64,000 bases of DNA from Casp-alpha2 sp036337015 (GTDB taxonomy: Bacteria; Pseudomonadota; Alphaproteobacteria; Rhodospirillales; Casp-alpha2), in contig JAYZEZ010000008.1 in NCBI GenBank assembly GCA_036337015.1, positions 178,329 through 242,328 of the forward strand, in the 5' to 3' direction. Below, one piece after another: positions 17,113-26,588 of the stretch; position 1 is the first letter of the stretch; each line of letters starts with the position of its first letter. Under the pieces are notes generated by a model. The model saw nothing but the letters and a program-made list of their open reading frames with translations. It was not told where the DNA came from and made no database searches. Made by a program: the position numbers and the translations under genes.

Positions 17113-18267
17113 ATGAAAATTACTAAGACAAATCTATGCCAAAAGCCTATCGAAGCTTATCAGAAATTGCTTGAGGATGGGTCCATAGACCCCGATGCAT
17201 CGCAAAAGAGAGTAATGATGCGTTTGCAAAAGTTGAGTGAACAACTTGTTAATTATAATCTGCAAATTAATAAAACAAACTGGAAATCCCGTCTTGGTTT
17301 GGGCCCAAAAATAAAACAACCACCTAGAGGTGTTTATATCTGGGGTGGCGTAGGACGTGGAAAATCTATGCTAATGGATCTATTTTTTGAAACTACGGCT
17401 AATTTTTTTAAGAGCAAGAGAGTTCACTTCCATGCCTTCATGCAGGATGTACATCATGATTTGTATAACTTGAGGAAGAGAGAGAAAAATGACCAAAATT
17501 TTAAATTAGAGGACCCTATTGTTGAACTAGGCCAAAATATAATTAACAACACTTGGGTTTTATGTCTTGATGAGTTTCAAGTAACCGATATTGCCGACGC
17601 TATGATCCTAGGACGATTGTTTGAAGTTCTTTATGACAAAGGAATAGTAGTAGTTGCAACATCAAATCGACAACCTAATGACCTATACAAGGATGGTTTG
17701 CAGCGTGAACTATTTCTTCCCTTCATTAAAAAGTTAGAACAAAGTCAAGATGTGCTTAGACTTGACAATGGAATTGATTATCGTCTTAACCAGCTTAAAT
17801 CTATAGATATTTATCTTACTCCCGCTAATATAAATGCAAATGAAAAATTAGACAGAATTTTTAAGAAACTAACTATTGGTTCTCTTGCACGTCCAACCTC
17901 AATAAATGTTCAAGGAAGACAAATTCAAATACCTGAAGCTGCAGAAGGCGTTGCTATGATAGACTTCTATGAATTATGCGAAAAGGCTTTAGGTCCAAAA
18001 GACTTTCTTGAAATCGCTCATTGCTTCCATACTCTAATTCTTAAAAACATACCCCAACTTGGGCCTGCAAAAAGAGACGTAGCTAAACGTTTTGTAATAT
18101 TGATCGATGCGCTTTATGAAGCGAAAGTAAATTTTATTTGCTCAGCAGAAGTTCCTCCTAACTTACTTTACACAAAGGGTGACGGAACATTTGAATTCCA
18201 GCGAACAGTGTCTAGGCTTATAGAAATGCAAACAACTGATTATCAAGCAATGGAACATGCTAGTTGA
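17113..18267 (+). CDS. zapE: ZapE / AFG1-like cell division ATPase
   Basis: AAA-type ATPase of the AFG1/ZapE family (COG1485); in E. coli ZapE acts on FtsZ rings under stress. Walker A is GGVGRGKS (78-85), Walker B LCLDEFQVTD, and the segment VATSNRQPNDLYKDGLQRELFLPFI is family-typical. I use the ATG at 17113, giving 384 residues, because AAGGG sits five bases before it; an ATG at 17095 would add six residues. A zapE gene close to sdh and TCA genes is usual in Alphaproteobacteria. Confidence 0.93.
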   Translation: MKITKTNLCQKPIEAYQKLLEDGSIDPDASQKRVMMRLQKLSEQLVNYNLQINKTNWKSRLGLGPKIKQPPRGVYIWGGVGRGKSMLMDLFFETTANFFKSKRVHFHAFMQDVHHDLYNLRKREKNDQNFKLEDPIVELGQNIINNTWVLCLDEFQVTDIADAMILGRLFEVLYDKGIVVVATSNRQPNDLYKDGLQRELFLPFIKKLEQSQDVLRLDNGIDYRLNQLKSIDIYLTPANINANEKLDRIFKKLTIGSLARPTSINVQGRQIQIPEAAEGVAMIDFYELCEKALGPKDFLEIAHCFHTLILKNIPQLGPAKRDVAKRFVILIDALYEAKVNFICSAEVPPNLLYTKGDGTFEFQRTVSRLIEMQTTDYQAMEHAS

Positions 18268-18352
18268 CCCCGCTGATTGCATTTGATAGCTATTTCTTAT
18301 CCGTTTTTTACGATGTATTTTTATTTAATTTTTCCTAACATTTTTGATCTTG

Positions 18353-18388
18353 TATAAAAGACGTTTAAACGTAGCGGTTTTAAAAACC
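18353..18388 (+). promoter_or_regulatory. Possible nadA promoter with palindromic operator
   Basis: TATAAA (18353-18358) could be a -10 box; I see no good -35. Directly downstream is a perfect 12-bp palindrome ACGTTTAAACGT (18361-18372) and then a second symmetric element, GGTTTT-A-AAAACC (18376-18388). They would overlap the transcription start of the nadA-nadC operon, where a repressor of NAD synthesis might bind. The nadA ribosome-binding site AGGAG is at 18402-18406. Confidence 0.35.
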
Positions 18389-18416
18389 AAAACTGCGTAA
18401 TAGGAGAACAAGTTAG

Positions 18417-19430
18417 ATGGAAACCGTTGTCCTACCGGCCCACGGAGCTCTAATGGAAAGTCAATTAGAGCCTAATTTCGATCCATGGTCAGGGATTGAA
18501 AAGCTACGACGTGAAAAAAATGCTGTAATACTTGCCCATTATTACCAGGATGGAGAGATTCAAGATTTGGCTGATTACGTTGGAGATAGTCTTGACCTAT
18601 CAAGGCGAGCTGCAACTACAGATGCAGACATGATTGTTTTCTCAGGCGTTAGATTTATGGCTGAAGTAGCAAAAATCTTAAATCCGGAAAAAACAGTTGT
18701 TATACCTGATTCTGAAGCAGGATGTACACTTGAAGAGGTATGTAAACCTGAAAGCTTTTATCAATTTCGCAAAGAACACCCCGATCACATCGCGATAACT
18801 TATATAAACTGTTCAGCAGAAGTTAAAGCACAATCTGATATTATTGTGACTTCATCCAATGCAGAACATATTATAAATCAGCTGCCAGAATCACAGCCAA
18901 TTATTTTTGCACCAGACAAGCATTTAGGCTCATATCTTAACAAAAAGACTGGACGTGAGATGACTTTATGGGATGGAACCTGTATAGTTCATGATCAATT
19001 TTCAGTCCGCGAACTTGTAAAACTAAAAGCTGCAAATCCAGACGCATTAGTTACAGCTCATCCAGAATGCTCAGGAAGCCTTTTGGATCACGCTGATCAT
19101 ATTGGTTCTACTAAAGGAATGCTAGATTTCGTAATAAGAGCAGAAGCCAAAAAATTTATTGTGGCAACTGAAAGCCATATCATTCACCAAATGGAGAAAG
19201 CCGCACCTGAAAAGACTTTTATTGCGGCACTTGGAGTTGATGGTAGTTGTAGTTGTTCAAACTGTCCATTTATGGAATTAAACACACTAGAAAAAATTTA
19301 CCTTGCAATGAGAAATGAAGCCCCAAGAATAGAGATACATAAAGAGCTTAGTTCACGCGCTTTAAAACCTCTAAAAAAGATGTTGGAGATGTCTCCATCT
19401 AAAGAGGCTATTACTCAAGCAGCTGAGTAA
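18417..19430 (+). CDS. nadA: Quinolinate synthase
   Basis: [4Fe-4S] enzyme that condenses iminoaspartate with dihydroxyacetone phosphate to quinolinate. The 337-residue product shows AHYYQDGEIQDLADYVGDSL, the cluster cysteines in INCSAEVKA, HPECSGS and CSCSNCPFM, and the substrate region VTSSNA. AGGAG is well placed before the ATG. It is followed with a one-base overlap (TAATG) by nadC. The usual partner nadB (L-aspartate oxidase) is not next to it, so iminoaspartate must come from a gene elsewhere. Confidence 0.96.
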   Translation: METVVLPAHGALMESQLEPNFDPWSGIEKLRREKNAVILAHYYQDGEIQDLADYVGDSLDLSRRAATTDADMIVFSGVRFMAEVAKILNPEKTVVIPDSEAGCTLEEVCKPESFYQFRKEHPDHIAITYINCSAEVKAQSDIIVTSSNAEHIINQLPESQPIIFAPDKHLGSYLNKKTGREMTLWDGTCIVHDQFSVRELVKLKAANPDALVTAHPECSGSLLDHADHIGSTKGMLDFVIRAEAKKFIVATESHIIHQMEKAAPEKTFIAALGVDGSCSCSNCPFMELNTLEKIYLAMRNEAPRIEIHKELSSRALKPLKKMLEMSPSKEAITQAAE

Positions 19431-20272
19431 TGGATATAAAAGAACTAAGTAAAAATGATATTATTTCTATAGCTAGTACTGCTTTAGAAGAGGACTTCGG
19501 TAATGGCGACATTACTTCAAATGCAACAGTTCCTAAAGAAACTCAGGTTAAATTATATATGTCACCCCGACAGAACATTGTTTTGGCAGGTCTGCCAATA
19601 GCAATAGAAATTTTCAGACGTTTATCAGAAAGTATTATTTTCTCAGTTGAGGCTAAAGATGGAAGTTACCTTAAATCGGGAGATGTAATTGTCCGATTAG
19701 AAGGACCAGCAAGAGCTATATTGTCTGGAGAGCGAACTGCTTTAAATATTGTACAAACCCTTTCTGGAATAGCCACATTAACACGTACTTATGTTGAATG
19801 TATTAAAAACACTAATGCTGTGTTACTTGATACGCGAAAAACAATACCTGGATTAAGAAACGCAAGTAAATATGCAAGTAGAATTGGCGGCGCTACTAAC
19901 CATCGCATGCGATTAGACGATGGAGTTCTAATAAAAGATAATCATATTATAGCACTTGGATCTGTAAGTAATGCTATACAACTTGCTAAAAAGGCAGACC
20001 TAAAAAATATTGAAGTCGAATGTGATACTATGGAACAGGTAAAAGAAAGCTTAAATTCTGGTGCTGATAGTTTGTTACTAGATAACATGTCTACAGACGA
20101 ACTAGTAAAAGTGGTGGAATGGGTAGATAAAAGGATACCTTTAGAAGCATCAGGAGGTGTAAATCTTAGTAACATTCGCGCAATAGCCGAAACTGGAGTT
20201 GATTATATTTCTGTTGGCGCAATAACCCAATCCGCTCCAGCTGTTGATATTGGTCTAGACTTTGGATCTTGA
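19430..20272 (+). CDS. nadC: Nicotinate-nucleotide pyrophosphorylase (carboxylating)
   Basis: Quinolinate phosphoribosyltransferase that makes nicotinate mononucleotide from quinolinate and PRPP. The 280-residue product has the family start EEDFGNGDITS, LNIVQTLSGIATLT, LDTRKTIPGLR, GGATNHRMRLDDGVLIKDNHI (here split for length) and the C-terminal LEASGGVNLSNIRAIAETGVD barrel end with SVGAITQS. Translationally coupled to nadA. Confidence 0.96.
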   Translation: MDIKELSKNDIISIASTALEEDFGNGDITSNATVPKETQVKLYMSPRQNIVLAGLPIAIEIFRRLSESIIFSVEAKDGSYLKSGDVIVRLEGPARAILSGERTALNIVQTLSGIATLTRTYVECIKNTNAVLLDTRKTIPGLRNASKYASRIGGATNHRMRLDDGVLIKDNHIIALGSVSNAIQLAKKADLKNIEVECDTMEQVKESLNSGADSLLLDNMSTDELVKVVEWVDKRIPLEASGGVNLSNIRAIAETGVDYISVGAITQSAPAVDIGLDFGS

Positions 20273-20276
20273 AAAT

Positions 20277-20302
20277 AATAATGGACCAATTGGTCCATTA
20301 TT
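20277..20302. terminator. Perfect 26-bp palindrome after nadC
   Basis: AATAATGGACC pairs exactly with GGTCCATTATT around a central AATT (20277-20302), five bases after the nadC stop. The AT-rich outer arms can serve as the U-tract in either direction, so a bidirectional terminator is the simplest reading. An operator for the downstream mdh gene is the alternative. Confidence 0.55.
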
Positions 20303-20414
20303 CTACCATATCACTTGCTCTATTACAAAAAAAAGGTTAGGAAAAGTAGGGTAATACAATTAAAACCTCAATTAAAATAAATCACTACAAATTTTTATTT
20401 TTTTGGAAAGATTT

Positions 20415-21398
20415 ATGGCACGCAAAAAAATTGCACTCATTGGGGCTGGAAATATTGGCGGCACATTAGCTCACCTTGCCAGCCTGAAAGAACTGGGCGA
20501 CATCGTTTTATTTGATCCCTACGGCGTTCCACACGGCAAAGCATTAGATATATCTGAATCTGCACCTGTTGAAGGCTTCGACATCAAATTAAGGGGGGCC
20601 AAAAGCTATAGTGCAATCCGCAATGCAGACGTAGTTATTGTCACTGCTGGTATAGCAAGAAAGCCTGGCATGAGTCGCGATGACCTTTTAGGCATAAACA
20701 CTAAAGTTATGCAGTCAGTTGGCCAAGGTATAAAAGAATTTTGTTCAAATGCTTTTGTTATCTGCATAACCAATCCGTTAGATGTTATGGTAATGGTACT
20801 ACGAGATTCTTGCAAACTCCCTTACAACAAAGTAGTTGGGATGGCCGGTATTCTAGACTCTGCCCGATTTCGTTATTTTTTAGCAGAAGAATTTAAAGTT
20901 TCTGTCGAAGACGTAAGTGCTTTTGTTTTGGGAGGGCATGGCGACAGCATGGTGCCGCTAGTTCGTTATTCTACAATCGCTGGCATACCTCTTCCCGATC
21001 TAGTAAAATTAAAATGGACAACAAAAAAACGCATTGAGGATATAGTTCAGCGAACCCGTATGGGTGGTGGTGAAATTGTACGCCTCTTGAAAACCGGTTC
21101 AGCATTTTATGCACCAGCATCTTCCGCAATACAGATGGCTGAGTCATATTTAAAGGATAAACGACGAGTTCTGCCCTGCGCAGCTTACTTAAAGGGACAA
21201 TATGGTGTTAACGGTTTGTATGTAGGAGTACCTTGTATTATTGGGGCGCGCGGTGTTGAAAAAGTTATAGAAATTAAACTTACTCCTGACGAAAGAAGAA
21301 TGTTTAGTCAGTCTGTTAAAGCAGTTAAAGACCTGACTAAAATAATTAAAAAAATTAAGGCCAAAGAAATCGCCGATAAAAAAAATGATCTTATTTAA
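20415..21398 (+). CDS. mdh: Malate dehydrogenase (LDH-like type)
   Basis: NAD-dependent oxidation of malate to oxaloacetate. From the ATG at 20415 there are 327 residues, starting MARKKIALIGAGNIGGTLAH; GGAAAG lies just before this ATG, so I prefer it to the ATG at 20403. The NAD fold, the AGIARKPGMSRDDLL segment with the arginines that favour oxaloacetate over pyruvate, ITNPLDVMV and the catalytic histidine in GGHGDSMVPL are all present. The C-terminal 15 or so residues are very lysine-rich. It heads the alphaproteobacterial mdh-sucCDAB-lpd block. Confidence 0.96.
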   Translation: MARKKIALIGAGNIGGTLAHLASLKELGDIVLFDPYGVPHGKALDISESAPVEGFDIKLRGAKSYSAIRNADVVIVTAGIARKPGMSRDDLLGINTKVMQSVGQGIKEFCSNAFVICITNPLDVMVMVLRDSCKLPYNKVVGMAGILDSARFRYFLAEEFKVSVEDVSAFVLGGHGDSMVPLVRYSTIAGIPLPDLVKLKWTTKKRIEDIVQRTRMGGGEIVRLLKTGSAFYAPASSAIQMAESYLKDKRRVLPCAAYLKGQYGVNGLYVGVPCIIGARGVEKVIEIKLTPDERRMFSQSVKAVKDLTKIIKKIKAKEIADKKNDLI

Positions 21399-21463
21399 AA
21401 AATATTATGAAAATTAAATTCAATTAGAAAATGTCTAAAAAAAATATAAAGTTTAAGTTTATT

Positions 21464-21493
21464 TATAATTCTTTGGCACCCAATTGTGCCAAA
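21464..21493 (+). promoter_or_regulatory. Candidate sucC promoter with overlapping inverted repeat
   Basis: A perfect TATAAT (21464-21469) is followed by an exact inverted repeat, TTTGGCAC (21472-21479) and GTGCCAAA (21486-21493), separated by six bases. The repeat would cover the transcription start, the classical place for a repressor. No convincing -35 box is seen. The sucC ribosome-binding site AAGGAAG follows at about 21504. The repeat could also form an eight-pair RNA hairpin. Confidence 0.45.
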
Positions 21494-21518
21494 ACACCCA
21501 TCTAAGGAAGTAGGTCTG

Positions 21519-22718
21519 ATGAATATTCATGAATATCAAGCCAAACAGTTGCTCCGTGATTATGGTGTTTCTGTTCCCCGTGGCGGCGTTGCCTTCACAG
21601 TTGACGAAGCTATTTCCCAAGCCAAAGAACTGGGAGGACCAATTTTTGTTGTTAAGTCACAAATTCACGCAGGTGGCCGAGGTGCTGGAAAATTTAAAGA
21701 CAATTCAGAGGGCTTAGGTGGAGTGCGTGTAGTAAAATCACTCGATGAGGTGGCACAAAGTGCTCAGGAGATGCTTGGTCAGATATTGGTCACCAAACAA
21801 ACAGGCCCTAATGGTAAAGAAGTAAAACGTATATATATAGAGGATGGTTGTGACATTAGACATGAAATGTATCTTGGAATGTTGCTCGATCGCGAGACCT
21901 CACGTCTAACGATGATGGCCTCAACCGAAGGTGGCATGGATATAGAAGATGTAGCAGCTACAACTCCTGAAAAAATTTTAAAGATTTCAATTAATCCCGC
22001 TACAGGACTAACAGAAAAAAATGCTCGCGAATTATCAATCGGACTAGGCCTTGAAGAAGGCAAACAGATTGATTGTGGCATTGCCTTCATGCTGGCTGTT
22101 TACAAGGCATTTACTGAGCTTGATGCCTCCATTGTTGAAATAAACCCCTTAGTCGTTACAAATAATGGAGACGTAATGGCATTAGATGCCAAAATGAACT
22201 TTGACGATAATGCGCTGTATCGGCATAAAAATATAGAAGAACTTAGAGACGAGGACGAAGAGGACCCAGCAGAGCTGGAGGCTTCTAAACATGAATTAAA
22301 CTATATTAAATTAGATGGATCTATAGGTTGTATGGTCAATGGTGCCGGCTTAGCAATGGCTACTATGGACATAATCAAACTTAAGGGAGGTGAGCCTGCC
22401 AACTTTCTTGATGTTGGCGGAGGAGCTACCAAAGAACGAGTGACCGAAGCTTTTAAGATAATTCTTTCTGATAACAATGTTGAGGGTATTTTAGTAAATA
22501 TTTTTGGTGGAATTATGCGTTGCGATATCATTGCAGAAGGTGTGGTAGCTGCAGCAAAGGAAGTAAGTCTTTCTGTGCCATTAGTTGTAAGGCTAGAAGG
22601 AACAAATGTAGACAAAGGAAAAGAAATTATGGGTGCATCTGGGTTGCCTATTATTTCTGCTGATGACTTAGGTGATGCTGCTGAAAAAATTGTTCAAGCT
22701 GTTAAGGAGGCTAACTAA
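21519..22718 (+). CDS. sucC: Succinyl-CoA ligase (ADP-forming) beta subunit
   Basis: ATP-grasp subunit of succinyl-CoA synthetase. From the ATG at 21519 it has 399 residues, beginning MNIHEYQAKQLLRDYGV as in the family; AAGGAAG lies upstream and the in-frame ATG at 21486 would sit before it. Motifs include KSQIHAGGRGAGKF, EINPLVV, ALDAKMNFDDNALYR, GAGLAMATMDIIKLKGG and VNIFGGIMRCDIIAEGV. The stop overlaps the sucD start (TAATG). Confidence 0.96.
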   Translation: MNIHEYQAKQLLRDYGVSVPRGGVAFTVDEAISQAKELGGPIFVVKSQIHAGGRGAGKFKDNSEGLGGVRVVKSLDEVAQSAQEMLGQILVTKQTGPNGKEVKRIYIEDGCDIRHEMYLGMLLDRETSRLTMMASTEGGMDIEDVAATTPEKILKISINPATGLTEKNARELSIGLGLEEGKQIDCGIAFMLAVYKAFTELDASIVEINPLVVTNNGDVMALDAKMNFDDNALYRHKNIEELRDEDEEDPAELEASKHELNYIKLDGSIGCMVNGAGLAMATMDIIKLKGGEPANFLDVGGGATKERVTEAFKIILSDNNVEGILVNIFGGIMRCDIIAEGVVAAAKEVSLSVPLVVRLEGTNVDKGKEIMGASGLPIISADDLGDAAEKIVQAVKEAN

Positions 22719-23593
22719 TGGCCGTTCTCGTTAATAAGGATTCCAAGGTTATTTGCCAAGGTTTCACAGGATCACAAGGCACATTTCATTCCGAACAAGC
22801 AATAGCTTACGGCACTCAAATGGTTGGTGGTGTAACCCCAAAAAAAGGGGGAACAAAACATCTTGATTTGCCAGTTTTTGATTCAGTCGCCGATGCTGTA
22901 GATGCTACCGGAGCGACTGTCTCTGTAATTTACGTTCCGCCCCCCTTTGCAGCCGCAGCTATTTTAGAAGCAATAAATGCTGAACTACCACTAGTGGTTT
23001 GCATCACAGAAGGCATCCCGGTTATTGACATGATCAAGGTTAAGGATGCTCTCAAAAAATCTTCGACACGTTTAATTGGTCCAAATTGCCCAGGAATAAT
23101 AACACCCGGTGAATGCAAAATTGGTATTATGCCAGGACACATTCATCAAAGAGGCAAGGTTGGGATTGTATCTCGTTCAGGCACACTTACTTACGAAGCA
23201 GTTCATCAAACCTCTTCTGAAGGGCTTGGCCAGACCACTTGCATCGGCATTGGTGGAGATCCTGTCAACGGCACCAATTTTGTTGACTGTATTGAAATGT
23301 TTTTAGGCGATGATGAAACTGAAGCCATTGTCATGATAGGCGAGATTGGTGGTTCAGCTGAAGAAGATGCAGCAGATTTGATCAAATCATCTAAAGTCAA
23401 GAAGCCAGTGGCTGGCTTCATAGCTGGTCTTACTGCTCCACCAGGTCGGCGAATGGGACATGCTGGAGCTATAATTTCTGGTGGGAAGGGCGGAGCTGGA
23501 GATAAAATAGAATCTATGAAAAGTGCAGGAATACTAGTAGCAGATAGTCCCGCAACCATTGGCATAACTATGACTAAAGCAATGCGAGGTTAA
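22718..23593 (+). CDS. sucD: Succinyl-CoA ligase (ADP-forming) alpha subunit
   Basis: CoA-binding, transiently phosphorylated subunit of succinyl-CoA synthetase. The 291-residue product shows CQGFTGSQGTFHSEQAIAYG, the VYVPPPFAAAAILEA-like segment, RLIGPNCPGIITPGECKIGI and the phospho-histidine region GRRMGHAGAIISGGKGGA. Coupled to sucC by a one-base overlap; 68 bp precede sucA. Confidence 0.97.
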   Translation: MAVLVNKDSKVICQGFTGSQGTFHSEQAIAYGTQMVGGVTPKKGGTKHLDLPVFDSVADAVDATGATVSVIYVPPPFAAAAILEAINAELPLVVCITEGIPVIDMIKVKDALKKSSTRLIGPNCPGIITPGECKIGIMPGHIHQRGKVGIVSRSGTLTYEAVHQTSSEGLGQTTCIGIGGDPVNGTNFVDCIEMFLGDDETEAIVMIGEIGGSAEEDAADLIKSSKVKKPVAGFIAGLTAPPGRRMGHAGAIISGGKGGAGDKIESMKSAGILVADSPATIGITMTKAMRG

Positions 23594-23661
23594 TCTAATT
23601 CTCAATTATTATTTAATTTACTGAAAATAAGACTGTATAGATTAAGGCACACCTAAATGTC

Positions 23662-26583
23662 ATGGCAACTATAGATCCAAACGAATTTCTAAATACTGGC
23701 AATCAGGTTTATATCACTGAATTGTTCGAACGCTACTGCGATGATCCGGGCTCCGTCGACCAAAGCTGGCAAGATTTTTTTAGTAATCTTTCTGATCATG
23801 ATAACAAAAATATTGATTTTAAGAATGGGGGCTCGTGGTCACCGACAGATGCTAATATTATTGGACAAAACAACATAGAGCCACTAGCAGATACTATGGG
23901 CCAGGGTGATTCTAATCCTGAAGTTACTCGCCCAATGCAACAAAATATTACCCGAATTGGAGCCATAAAGTCTCGTGAAGCAACTTTGGATTCTCTTCGT
24001 GCTTTGATGTTAATAAGATCTTATCGAGTGAGGGGACATTTGCTAGCTAAACTCGACCCTTTAGATATGCACGTTCGACCAGATCACCCTGAACTCAATC
24101 CAGCCACTTATGGCTTTCAAGATGCAGATATGGATCGTGAGATCTTTATTAATTATGTTCTCGGTCTAGAAACGGCAACAATGCGTGAGATTCTTTCAAT
24201 CCTACATAAAACGTATTGTGGATCCATTGGTATCGAATTTATGCATATTCAAGATCCAGCGGAAAAGTCTTGGCTTCAAGAGCGAATGGAAAGCATCCAA
24301 AACCAAACTCATTTCACGGCTCAAGGTAAACGTACAATCCTTGAAAGATTAACTGAAGCGGAAAAATTTGAAAACTTTCTTGATAAAAAATTTACTGGCA
24401 CCAAGCGCTTTGGTCTAGACGGTGGTGAAAGCCTGGTCCCAGCAATGGAACAAATTTTTAAACGTGGAAGCCAACTGGGTATTGAAGAAATTGTTCTTGG
24501 AATGGCACACCGTGGTCGGTTGAATGTTTTGGCTAATGTCATGGGAAAACCATTTCAAGCCATTTTTGCTGAATTTCAGGGTGGAACTACACACCCTGAC
24601 GATGTTTTGGGTTCAGGAGACGTTAAATATCATTTAGGGACTTCAACAGATAGAGTGTTTGATGGTCGCTCGGTCCACCTAAGCCTAACAGCCAACCCAT
24701 CGCATTTAGAAATCGCAAATACAGTATCTTTAGGCAAAGTACGAGGAAAACAACAACAACGTGGTGACCTGGATAGGGATAAGGTAATGTGCTTACTTTT
24801 GCATGGCGACGCAGCCTTCTCTGGTCAAGGCCTTGTTCCCGAAGCATTAGATTTGTCCAACCTAGTTGGATATAGAACAGGTGGAACTATTCATATTGTA
24901 ATTAACAATCAAATTGGATTCACAACATCTCCAAGGTTTTCTCGCTCTTCGACTTACTGTACTGATGTCGCAAAAATCGTTTCAGCTCCTATTTTTCATG
25001 TTAATTCTGATGATCCCGAAGCTGTAGTTCACTGCACCCGTATCGCAACCGAATACCGACAAAAGTTTAAGAAAGACGTGGTTGTCGATATGATTTGCTA
25101 TCGCAGGCATGGTCACAATGAGGGTGATGAACCGATGTTCACACAACCAACTATGTATAAAAAAATAGCAGATCACCCCACAACCTGTGACATCTATGCC
25201 AAAAAGTTAGTTGCTGAAGGTCTCATTTCATCAGAAGAATATAATCAGGTGATCGCTAAAGTAGATTTGAAACTGAATGAAGCCTTCGAAGCATCGGAAA
25301 ACTATAAACCAAACACAGCTGATTGGTTTGATGGTGCATGGGCGGGCTTTTCAGTTGCTACTGGCGATGCCCGGCGTGGCGACACTAGCGTATCTGAGGA
25401 ACGCCTCAAAGAAGTCGGAATAGCACTAACTCGTATACCAGATAATTTTAATCTTAATACTAAAATTGCTCGCCAACTAAATAATAAGCGTAAAATGATT
25501 GAAACAGGAAAAAACGTTGATTGGTCAACTGCTGAGGCTCTAGCATTTGGAACCCTTATGCTAGAGGGACACCCAGTTAGATTGTCAGGACAAGATTCGG
25601 GTAGGGGGACCTTCTCTCAGCGTCATTCGGTTCTCGTGGATCAAACGAACGATGAGAGGTATATACCACTCGACAATTTACGATTTGGGCAATCTCCATT
25701 TGAAGTAATAGACAGCCCCTTAGGAGAGGCTGGTGTATTAGGGTTCGAATATGGCTACAGCCTAGCAGAGCCACAAATGTTGATTCTATGGGAAGCCCAA
25801 TTCGGCGACTTTGCAAATGGCGCCCAAGTCGTTATCGATCAATTTATCAGTTCTGGTGAGCACAAATGGCTCCGTATGTCAGGTTTAGTCATGCTGCTAC
25901 CACATGGATTTGAAGGTCAAGGACCAGAACATTCTTCGGCACGGCTTGAGCGTTATCTCCAATTATGTGCCGAAGACAATATGCAAGTATGTAATTGCAC
26001 AACACCCGCGAACTATTTTCATGTCCTGCGCCGCCAGATGCGCCGAGATTTTAGAAAGCCCTTAATATTGATGGCACCAAAATCTTTGCTCCGACACAAG
26101 GCTTGTGTTTCTGAGCTATCCGAAATGTCTACTGGCACAAATTTTCACCGAGTACTGTGGGATGACGGTTCCGTCAGCGATGATTCCAAGATAAAAAAAT
26201 TGATACTATGTTCTGGGAAAGTATATTTCGATATTGCTGCCGAACGTGATAAGAAAAAGGTTAGAGATGTGTATATCTTGCGTGTTGAACAATTATTCCC
26301 TTTCCCCAATAAAGCCCTAAGTGAGGAAATTGCGCGTTTTAAAAACCTAAATGAAATTATCTGGTGCCAAGAAGAACCACAAAACATGGGGTCGTGGAAT
26401 TTTATTTCAGAGCCACTAGAGAAGACCTTAAAAAGTATTAATGCTCCAGTTACCCGACCAGAATTTGTAGGCCGCCCAGCTTCCGCCTCTCCTGCAACGG
26501 GATCCATGCAAAAGCATGTTGCTCAACAAGTCAAACTAGTTGACGATGCTTTGACTAAAAAATTTAAGACAAAGAAAAGGTAA
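23662..26583 (+). CDS. sucA: 2-oxoglutarate dehydrogenase E1 component
   Basis: Thiamine-diphosphate E1 of the 2-oxoglutarate dehydrogenase complex. The 973-residue length is standard. The N-terminal E2-binding segment (TELFERYCDDPGSVDQSW), RSYRVRGHLLAKLDPL, GMAHRGRLNVLANV, the TPP motif region GDAAFSGQGLVPEAL with INNQIGFTT, YRRHGHNEGDEP, SGQDSGRGTFSQRH and LPHGFEGQGPEHSSAR are all intact. The gene is between sucCD and the E2 gene, five bases before the latter. Confidence 0.98.
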   Translation: MATIDPNEFLNTGNQVYITELFERYCDDPGSVDQSWQDFFSNLSDHDNKNIDFKNGGSWSPTDANIIGQNNIEPLADTMGQGDSNPEVTRPMQQNITRIGAIKSREATLDSLRALMLIRSYRVRGHLLAKLDPLDMHVRPDHPELNPATYGFQDADMDREIFINYVLGLETATMREILSILHKTYCGSIGIEFMHIQDPAEKSWLQERMESIQNQTHFTAQGKRTILERLTEAEKFENFLDKKFTGTKRFGLDGGESLVPAMEQIFKRGSQLGIEEIVLGMAHRGRLNVLANVMGKPFQAIFAEFQGGTTHPDDVLGSGDVKYHLGTSTDRVFDGRSVHLSLTANPSHLEIANTVSLGKVRGKQQQRGDLDRDKVMCLLLHGDAAFSGQGLVPEALDLSNLVGYRTGGTIHIVINNQIGFTTSPRFSRSSTYCTDVAKIVSAPIFHVNSDDPEAVVHCTRIATEYRQKFKKDVVVDMICYRRHGHNEGDEPMFTQPTMYKKIADHPTTCDIYAKKLVAEGLISSEEYNQVIAKVDLKLNEAFEASENYKPNTADWFDGAWAGFSVATGDARRGDTSVSEERLKEVGIALTRIPDNFNLNTKIARQLNNKRKMIETGKNVDWSTAEALAFGTLMLEGHPVRLSGQDSGRGTFSQRHSVLVDQTNDERYIPLDNLRFGQSPFEVIDSPLGEAGVLGFEYGYSLAEPQMLILWEAQFGDFANGAQVVIDQFISSGEHKWLRMSGLVMLLPHGFEGQGPEHSSARLERYLQLCAEDNMQVCNCTTPANYFHVLRRQMRRDFRKPLILMAPKSLLRHKACVSELSEMSTGTNFHRVLWDDGSVSDDSKIKKLILCSGKVYFDIAAERDKKKVRDVYILRVEQLFPFPNKALSEEIARFKNLNEIIWCQEEPQNMGSWNFISEPLEKTLKSINAPVTRPEFVGRPASASPATGSMQKHVAQQVKLVDDALTKKFKTKKR

Positions 26584-26588
26584 ATATT

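Noticed and set aside
21475..21490. Possible sigma54 (-24/-12) promoter TGGCAC...GC before sucC
   Set aside because: The GG-to-GC distance is one base too long for sigma54, and the same bases are explained by an exact inverted repeat next to a TATAAT box.
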